DNA of 26,480 nucleotides from assembly GCA_050292445.1 (NCBI GenBank), contig JBNKLQ010000056.1, positions 1 to 26,480 on the forward strand. Reading direction: 5' to 3'. This stretch comes from Leptofilum sp050292445 (GTDB taxonomy: Bacteria > Chloroflexota > Anaerolineae > Promineifilales > Promineifilaceae). Of this stretch, positions 21,790 to 26,480 are shown piece after piece. Within the stretch, counting starts at the first letter, position 1; each line of letters starts with the position of its first letter. A program made the translations under genes and the position numbers. Under the pieces are notes generated by a model. The model had not been told where the DNA came from and made no database searches. It saw only the letters and a program-made list of their open reading frames with translations.

Positions 21790-22965
21790 TCATATTTCAA
21801 TTGATAGAAGTTGTGCTAGATAAGGATCGACTTGCCAGTATTGTTGGAGTTGGGTGTATTCGGCTACGGCCGTTTCTCCACCCCTTTTATCTTTTTTCAC
21901 TGCCCGCAAAAGCAAATTCTTGGGCGTGTGGTCGGGGGAGACAAACTGCATGACGGTGACCTGGTAGCCCATCATCCGCAAAATGGCGGCGCGGAAGGCG
22001 TCGGTGAGTACGTCGCCCAGGCGCTCGTGCAGCAGGCCGTAGCGTAACACGGCCTCGAACTCGGGGGGAGACGGCCGTTCCTTCAACTGCACCTGCAAAT
22101 GATGATGGCAGCAAGGGGCAGCGATGATCACCTGGCTTTGCCAGCGGATGCCCTGGGCCAGCGTGTCGTCGGTGGCCGTGTCGCAGGCGTGCAGCGCCAC
22201 CACAATGTCGGGCGGATTTTCTGTCTGGTAGTCAATGATCAGCCCTTGCTCAAATGTCAGGCCGTCCCAGCCCAGCTGCTGTGCCAGGCGCTGGTTGCGG
22301 GCGATCAGCTTTTCCTGCCCGTCCACGCCCACAATGATCGCCTGTTTACCCAAAATGTTTTGCAAATAATGGTAAGCGGCGAAGGTGAGGTAGGCATTGC
22401 CGCAGCCAAAATCAATCAGGCGCACCGGGTCTGGCAGGGCGGCAATCTCGTCTACTTCGGCCAAAATTTTGAGGAAGGCGTTAATTTGCTGGAACTTGCT
22501 GCGACGATCGGCTTTGATACGGCCGTCCGCCCGCATCACCCCCATTACCTTCAAAAACGGAATATCTTCCCCCTCGGACAAAATGGTGTTTTTGGCCCGA
22601 TCATGCGCCAGATCAACTTCTTGCGGCGTTTCATTGGCCCGTTTGTTGATGATCGCTTTGCCTTTTTTGGTGAGGTTGATTTGCAGGGTCTCGGTTTGGC
22701 TGATGATGTGGAAATTGCGAAAGGGGAGGTCGAGGGCATGGTTGAGTTCGGTTACGGCCGTATCCCCCGCATAATTCTTCACAATATTTTGCTTCTCATC
22801 AAAAAAGGAAAATTGCAGATGGCGCTGGCCCCGCACCTCCACCGGGCGCAGCTCCAGCCGCTGCCAGGGATTTGTCTGCCCCCGCTGCCGCCCGCTAAAC
22901 GTCGCCCGAACGAAGTTAGCCTCGTCCAGGATTGCCTTGCGGATTGTGTCTTGGTACTCGCTCAT
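21790..22965 (-). CDS. Class I SAM-dependent methyltransferase (PF13679/METTL25-like type)
   Basis: A 391-residue protein. An N-terminal domain of about 170 residues precedes a Rossmann methyltransferase domain with motif I LIDFGCGNAYLTFAAY (183-198), acidic motif II VGVDGQ (Asp215), and HACDTATD (259-266) followed by APCCHHHL (283-290). The HACDTATD and PCCH elements are typical of the Methyltransf_32-type domain, also found in METTL25-like proteins. The substrate is unknown; RNA or protein is plausible. The first ~35 codons include SGRQRGQTNPWQRLELRPV, a basic patch. The ATG is followed upstream by an iterated hairpin repeat and the helicase gene. Confidence 0.9.
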   Translation of the reverse strand: MSEYQDTIRKAILDEANFVRATFSGRQRGQTNPWQRLELRPVEVRGQRHLQFSFFDEKQNIVKNYAGDTAVTELNHALDLPFRNFHIISQTETLQINLTKKGKAIINKRANETPQEVDLAHDRAKNTILSEGEDIPFLKVMGVMRADGRIKADRRSKFQQINAFLKILAEVDEIAALPDPVRLIDFGCGNAYLTFAAYHYLQNILGKQAIIVGVDGQEKLIARNQRLAQQLGWDGLTFEQGLIIDYQTENPPDIVVALHACDTATDDTLAQGIRWQSQVIIAAPCCHHHLQVQLKERPSPPEFEAVLRYGLLHERLGDVLTDAFRAAILRMMGYQVTVMQFVSPDHTPKNLLLRAVKKDKRGGETAVAEYTQLQQYWQVDPYLAQLLSIEI

Positions 22966-23036
22966 CGGTTATCGGTGAACGGTAATCGGTTATCGGTAAA
23001 CGGTTTACGGCTCACCGATTACGGATTACCGTTTAC
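22966..23036. repeat. GGTAATCGG-word hairpin overlapping the helicase stop codon
   Basis: Left arm 22975-22997 and right arm 23014-23036 are complementary at 20 of 23 positions. Each is built of permuted words such as atcggt, aacggt and ttacgg. The helicase stop codon (23033-23035) lies in the right arm, and the left end reaches the methyltransferase ATG (22963-22965). Both genes are on the minus strand, so the hairpin is intercistronic. Confidence 0.75.
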
Positions 23037-25369
23037 GGGACTATCTCCAAATTGGCAAAGCTGGCTGCCAGCCGCTTCACGCCGACGTCGGCAAAGGCTA
23101 CAGACACTTCTTCATCGTTGCCCGTCAGCTTGCTTTCGATCACGGTGCCTTCGCCAAATTTTTTATGACGTACCTTTTGGCCGGTCTTATATTTCGCTTT
23201 CTGCGGTCCAGATGGTTCTAGATTGTCTTCTTCATAGCGGGGCTTGGGGAGATGACTGGGAACGGATTGGGGTTTGGCGGTAGACGGCCGTTTCTCTGCC
23301 GACGATCCCGAATCCCACGAGTAACTTTTACGTTTGGCCCGGCTGGCGGGGCGTGAACTGCTGCGCTGAGCCGGTTTTCTGTTGCCAGACGACCAACTCC
23401 AGCTGCTGGCCTGCTGGTAGGTGCTCTCACGCCGCTGTTTGGCGCTGCCGCCTTCGGCCAGTTCCTGCGGGATTTCCTGCAAAAAGCGGGAGGGAATGGC
23501 CACTTCCGTTTGGCCAAAAAAGGTGCGGCGGAAAGCATGGGTAATAACCAAAATGTCTTTAGCCCGGGTGATCCCCACGTAAAAGAGGCGGCGCTCTTCG
23601 GCCATCGATTCGCTGTCTTCCATCGAGCGGCTGTGGGGCAGCACGCCATCTTCCAGCCCGGTGAGGAACACCACGGGGAACTCCAGCCCTTTGGCCGCGT
23701 GCAGCGTCAGCAGCGTGGTCGCTTTGGGGTCGTCTTCCAGATCGTCAGTTTCAGAAACGAGGGCCACCTGTTCCAGAAATTCGCCTAAGGTCAGCTCGCT
23801 GCCCATCAGAGCCACGCCGCGCAGTTCCATCACGTTGGCCCAGCGGTCGCGGGCTTCATCCACGTCTTTGGCCCCGTTTTCAATGTAGTCACGGTAGCCC
23901 GTTTGCTCCAAAATCAGGTCGAGCAAATCGCCCACGGTGGCCGAATCGCGCACGGTGAGCCAGGCGTTGAGCATGTTGCCAAAGTTGGAGAGCGCGTTGA
24001 AGGCACGGCCGTTAAAGCCATGCTGCAAATCATTATCTGTAGCTAATCGAACCACTGCCTCACTGGGTGACATGCTGTTGTAAAAAGCCCACTGCTGCAA
24101 ATCTTGCTGTGTTTTATTGCCGATGCCTCGCGACGGCGTGTTGATCACCCGGGCAAAGCTCACCGAATCCAGCGGATTGTGCACCAGTCGCAAATAAGCG
24201 ATGATGTCTTTGACCTCGCGCCGCTTGTAAAACTGGGTGGCCCCGACCAGCTTGTAGGGCATGTTGGCCCGGATGAACGCCTCTTCCAGCACGCGGGATT
24301 GGGCGTTGGTCCGGTACATCACCGCCATGTCGCCAGGCGAATAGCCTTGCAGCCGCAAATTTTGAATCTGGCTCAGGATGACGTCGGCTTCTTCGCGCTC
24401 GTCATACACCTCGCGCACCGTGATTTTTTCGCCGCCTTCGCGGGTGGTGAACAGCTCTTTGTGAACGCGGTTTTTGTTTTGTTTAATGACCGCTTTGGCC
24501 ACGTCCAAAATAATTTGGGTGGAGCGATAATTTTGCTCCAGCAGAATCACCTGGGCATCCGGGTAGGTCTCGCGGAAGCGGTTGATGTTGCGGTAATCGG
24601 CCCCGCGCCATTTGTAGATCGATTGGTCCGAATCGCCCACGGCGAAGATGTTGCGCTTGGCGGCTGCCAATCGTTGCAGCAGGCCGTACTGTGCCGTGTT
24701 GGTGTCCTGGAACTCATCGACCAGAATGTGCTGATACCGTTCCTGGTACTTTTGCAGCACGTCGGGCTGCTGGTCAAATAGCAAAACGGTGTTCATGAGC
24801 AAGTCGTCAAAATCCATGCCGTTGTTGGCTTGCAGCACTTGCTGGTAACGGCCGTAAACTCGCTTGGTCACCTCGGCAATGTAGTTGGTGGCGGTGTACA
24901 TCTCGGCGGTGATCAGTTCGTTTTTGGCGTTGCTGATGCCGTTGAGCATCTTGTTGACGGGGAATTTTTTGTCGTCCAGATTGAGGTCTTTGAGGGCTTG
25001 TTTGACCACCTGCTGCTGATCGGCCGTATCAAAAATCACAAAATCCCGCGCGTAGCCCTGCAAATTATCGCTTTCCTGGCGCAGAATGCGGGCGCAGGTG
25101 GCGTGGAAGGTGCCCATCGTCAGGCCGCGCGGACGGCCGTCCAGCAGTTCCTCAATGCGATGGTTCATCTCCCGTGCCGCTTTGTTGGTAAACGTCACGG
25201 CCATGATTTGCCACGGCGCTACGTTCATTTCACGAATGAGATGGACAATTCTGTGGGTGAGAACCCTTGTTTTGCCGCTGCCCGGCCCGGCGAGCACCAA
25301 AATGGGACCTTCTCCGGCGGTAACGGCCGTAATCTGTGCTTCGTTCAATCCTTCGAGGTAAAAAGTCAT
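23033..25369 (-). CDS. pcrA: UvrD/PcrA-type superfamily 1A DNA helicase
   Basis: A 778-residue 3'-5' helicase for DNA repair and replication-fork maintenance. Residues 27-34 (AGPGSGKT) are the Walker A motif, TFTNKAAREM is motif Ia, VDEFQDTN (217-224) is Walker B (motif II), VGDSDQSIYKWRGAD is motif III, and the later segments LLTLHAAKGLEFPVVFLTG and EERRLFYVGITRAK are motifs V and VI. A Ser/Arg-rich linker (SSWSWSSGNRKPAQRSSSRP, about 655-680) leads to a small C-terminal beta-barrel (GQKVRHKKFGEGTVIES), the Tudor-like domain that contacts RNA polymerase in PcrA. Length and order match PcrA/UvrD. Symbol choice between uvrD and pcrA is by resemblance. The ATG has no strong ribosome binding site. 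Confidence 0.95.
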   Translation of the reverse strand: MTFYLEGLNEAQITAVTAGEGPILVLAGPGSGKTRVLTHRIVHLIREMNVAPWQIMAVTFTNKAAREMNHRIEELLDGRPRGLTMGTFHATCARILRQESDNLQGYARDFVIFDTADQQQVVKQALKDLNLDDKKFPVNKMLNGISNAKNELITAEMYTATNYIAEVTKRVYGRYQQVLQANNGMDFDDLLMNTVLLFDQQPDVLQKYQERYQHILVDEFQDTNTAQYGLLQRLAAAKRNIFAVGDSDQSIYKWRGADYRNINRFRETYPDAQVILLEQNYRSTQIILDVAKAVIKQNKNRVHKELFTTREGGEKITVREVYDEREEADVILSQIQNLRLQGYSPGDMAVMYRTNAQSRVLEEAFIRANMPYKLVGATQFYKRREVKDIIAYLRLVHNPLDSVSFARVINTPSRGIGNKTQQDLQQWAFYNSMSPSEAVVRLATDNDLQHGFNGRAFNALSNFGNMLNAWLTVRDSATVGDLLDLILEQTGYRDYIENGAKDVDEARDRWANVMELRGVALMGSELTLGEFLEQVALVSETDDLEDDPKATTLLTLHAAKGLEFPVVFLTGLEDGVLPHSRSMEDSESMAEERRLFYVGITRAKDILVITHAFRRTFFGQTEVAIPSRFLQEIPQELAEGGSAKQRRESTYQQASSWSWSSGNRKPAQRSSSRPASRAKRKSYSWDSGSSAEKRPSTAKPQSVPSHLPKPRYEEDNLEPSGPQKAKYKTGQKVRHKKFGEGTVIESKLTGNDEEVSVAFADVGVKRLAASFANLEIVP

Positions 25370-25419
25370 TTGGTTATTGTAACGTGGCTGGCGGGCTGCG
25401 TCACGCCGTTTTTGGGAGG

Positions 25420-25486
25420 TATTCAGTAATCAGTATTCAGTAAGTCAGTAACTGATTCACTGATTACTGACTTGCTGAATACTGGC
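25420..25486. repeat. CAGTAATCAGTATT-word hairpin at the 3' end of the permease gene
   Basis: cagtattcagtaagtcagta (25431-25450) and 25465-25484 are complementary at 19 of 20 positions, with a 14-nt loop. The arms are built of permuted cagtaa, cagtatt and gattcac words. The hairpin begins just beyond the permease stop codon (25487-25489), on the minus strand, upstream of the helicase gene. It could terminate the permease transcript. Confidence 0.75.
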
Positions 25487-26480
25487 CTACTCATACCGCA
25501 GCGCCGCAATCGGATCAAGCCGAATGGCGCGCAGGGCAGGGTAAATGCCGGAGAGGACGCCAACCAGGGCGGCGAAGACCAGGGCGAAGATGGGCAGCCA
25601 GAGCGGGGTGTAAACCAGCGATTCAATTTCGCCAGTGCCACCTGATTGGGCCACCTGGGCCAGCAAATATTGCTGGCCAATGAAGCCGCCAATCTGCCCC
25701 AGAATAACGCCAAAGATGACGCCGCCAATGCCGCCAATCAGGCCAATAGCTCCCGCTTCGGCCAGGAAGATGAGCATGACGTCTCGATTGGTGGCCCCCA
25801 CGGCTTTCATCAGGCCAATTTCGCGGGTGCGTTCGTAGATTGACATAATCATGGTGTTGGCAATGCCAAAGGCGGCTACCACCAGTGCCAGCCCGCCAAT
25901 GCCGCCGACTACAGCCTGAATGATCAAAAAGATGACGTTGATGCTGCTGAGAACGCTCTGGAAGGAAAAGACGAAGAAGCCTTGACGGGTGATTTCTTGC
26001 TCAACGGCCGTTGCCGCATCCGCCGACTCTACTTTAACCACTGCCTGACTGTAGCCATCGCGGGTTACGTTGGGACGCTGGCCGGTGGCCCAGGTGTTTA
26101 AATCCTGCACGTTGCGGATGGGCATGTAGATCGAAAAGTCGCGGTCGCCGCCGGACTCGGCCATGACGCCGATAACGCGCAGGCGCACGGTGCGCTCGGT
26201 GGTTTCGCCCGTTTCGCTGGAGAAGCGAGTGAGCACCAGTTGCAGCGTTTGTCCCTGCAAATTGAGGTCTTCGCCGCCTGGCTCACCGGTCTGGGTGTTG
26301 AAAAAGTTATCGGCGACGCGTGCCCCTACCAGCGCCTGCCACTGTCCAGGCGAGTCGGTGCCACTGGCCATTTCCACTTCAAATTGGCGATATTCGGCCG
26401 TGTCGATCCCCTGAATGGAGGTGAAGCCGGTGAGCCGGTTGAGGCGCAGTTCGGCGTTAGCCTGCAAGCGCAGCAGCGGG
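25487..26480 (-). CDS. MacB/FtsX-type ABC transporter permease (N-terminus cut by window edge)
   Basis: The frame continues to the window edge without a start; an in-frame TTG at 26467 is not the true start because sense codons continue upstream. The visible ~330 residues are the C-terminal part of an ABC permease of the MacB/FtsX kind: a periplasmic-type beta domain with ANAELRLNRLTGF, RLRVIGVMAESGGDRDF and IYMPIRNVQDL, then four hydrophobic segments. The loop after the first contains MSIYERTREIGLMKAVGATN, the hallmark coupling region of FtsX permeases, and the protein ends YPALRAIRLDPIAALRYE, also canonical. It would couple ATP hydrolysis by a partner ATPase to export, lipoprotein handling or extracytoplasmic mechanotransmission. 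The partner ATPase is expected upstream, beyond base 26480. Confidence 0.94.
   Translation of the reverse strand, partial: PLLRLQANAELRLNRLTGFTSIQGIDTAEYRQFEVEMASGTDSPGQWQALVGARVADNFFNTQTGEPGGEDLNLQGQTLQLVLTRFSSETGETTERTVRLRVIGVMAESGGDRDFSIYMPIRNVQDLNTWATGQRPNVTRDGYSQAVVKVESADAATAVEQEITRQGFFVFSFQSVLSSINVIFLIIQAVVGGIGGLALVVAAFGIANTMIMSIYERTREIGLMKAVGATNRDVMLIFLAEAGAIGLIGGIGGVIFGVILGQIGGFIGQQYLLAQVAQSGGTGEIESLVYTPLWLPIFALVFAALVGVLSGIYPALRAIRLDPIAALRYE

Larger units (their letters stand above)
785..26011. repeat. Over-represented dispersed octamer palindrome ACGGCCGT (about 50 copies)
   Basis: Copies noted by eye begin at 785, 2854, 3025, 3612, 3881, 4483, 5236, 6994, 7240, 8083, 8593, 8768, 8973, 9376, 9890, 10359, 10610, 10751, 10889, 11737, 12560, 13015, 13695, 14055, 15517, 15761, 15891, 16148, 16588, 16738, 17697, 17765, 18216, 18446, 19138, 19206, 19386, 19874, 20051, 20234, 21866, 22071, 22519, 22754, 23284, 24005, 24848, 25133, 25323 and 26004. 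Most lie inside genes, in various frames, often flanked by A on the left and T on the right. The copy rate is about one per 530 bp, against about 0.5 expected in the whole window from base composition. This resembles the HIP1 octamer of cyanobacteria in style. Confidence 0.85.

Noticed and set aside
22966..23036. Possible CRISPR array
   Set aside because: Words are 6-9 bp, permuted and inverted, without constant repeats and unique spacers; it is a hairpin of iterated words.
22099..23283. Long plus-strand open frame (394 codons) antisense to the methyltransferase gene
   Set aside because: The minus strand encodes a methyltransferase with clear SAM motifs, and the plus frame crosses a hairpin repeat and the helicase 3' end. 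It shows no recognisable domain.
24104..24781. Plus-strand open frame of 225 codons opposite the helicase gene
   Set aside because: It lies entirely within a clear UvrD/PcrA gene and shows only shadow composition.

Overview
The window looks like a chromosomal stretch of an uncultured Chloroflexota bacterium (Anaerolineae- or Ardenticatenia-like). This rests on protein style: a membrane Ser/Thr kinase with a C-terminal NBR1-type Ig-like domain, a YacP-like NYN protein, a WYL regulator and Cys-tailed regulators. It also rests on moderately high GC (about 54% by eye) and intergenic DNA full of short iterated hairpin words. The taxonomic placement is an inference. No rRNA, tRNA or CRISPR array was seen. 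The most striking genome-scale signal is the palindromic octamer ACGGCCGT, found about 50 times by eye where roughly one is expected. It lies mostly inside genes and is missing from one AT-rich gene.

Layout. 1-1740 (-) is a truncated membrane Ser/Thr kinase, divergent from an unrecognised Ser/Gly-rich protein at 2056-3357 (+). 3474-9479 is all on the minus strand: rlmN, an ECF42-type sigma factor, two DGPF/YCII proteins, a GPH-type sugar symporter and an unknown protein. 9677-11801 (+) is a two-gene operon of an NDH-2-like flavoprotein overlapping an ECF41-type sigma factor. 11859-15258 (-) holds a YacP-like NYN protein with three C-terminal repeats, a secreted SGNH-like protein and a PAS histidine kinase. 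15647-19634 (+) holds a Cys-rich DUF2703 protein, a SigZ-like sigma factor, and a WYL regulator followed by SnoaL-like, TfoX-N and DUF2461 genes. 19774-26480 (-) holds a small membrane protein, an AT-rich HEPN-like accessory gene, a methyltransferase, a UvrD/PcrA helicase and a truncated MacB/FtsX permease.

Regulatory theme. Three different ECF sigma factors lie within about 12 kb, and none has an adjacent anti-sigma gene. Each carries a C-terminal extension that could do that job: a TPR-like region in the ECF42 type, a SnoaL-like domain in the ECF41 type, and a cysteine tail in SigZ. Upstream of the DGPF-DGPF-ECF42 cluster is TGTCGA-N17-CGTC, and upstream of the flavoprotein-ECF41 operon is TGTCACG-N16-TGTC. 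Both closely resemble the autoregulatory promoters recalled for those groups, so both operons are probably self-activated.

Intergenic theme. Nearly every gap carries an inverted repeat made of short iterated words, often touching or supplying the stop codon of the adjacent gene. One of them (12810-12942) has terminal inverted repeats and a 9-bp flanking direct repeat, like a small non-autonomous transposable element. A decayed, amber-interrupted fragment of the 19774-20175 membrane gene lies just upstream of the WYL gene, so homologous segments in the same orientation flank the WYL cassette.
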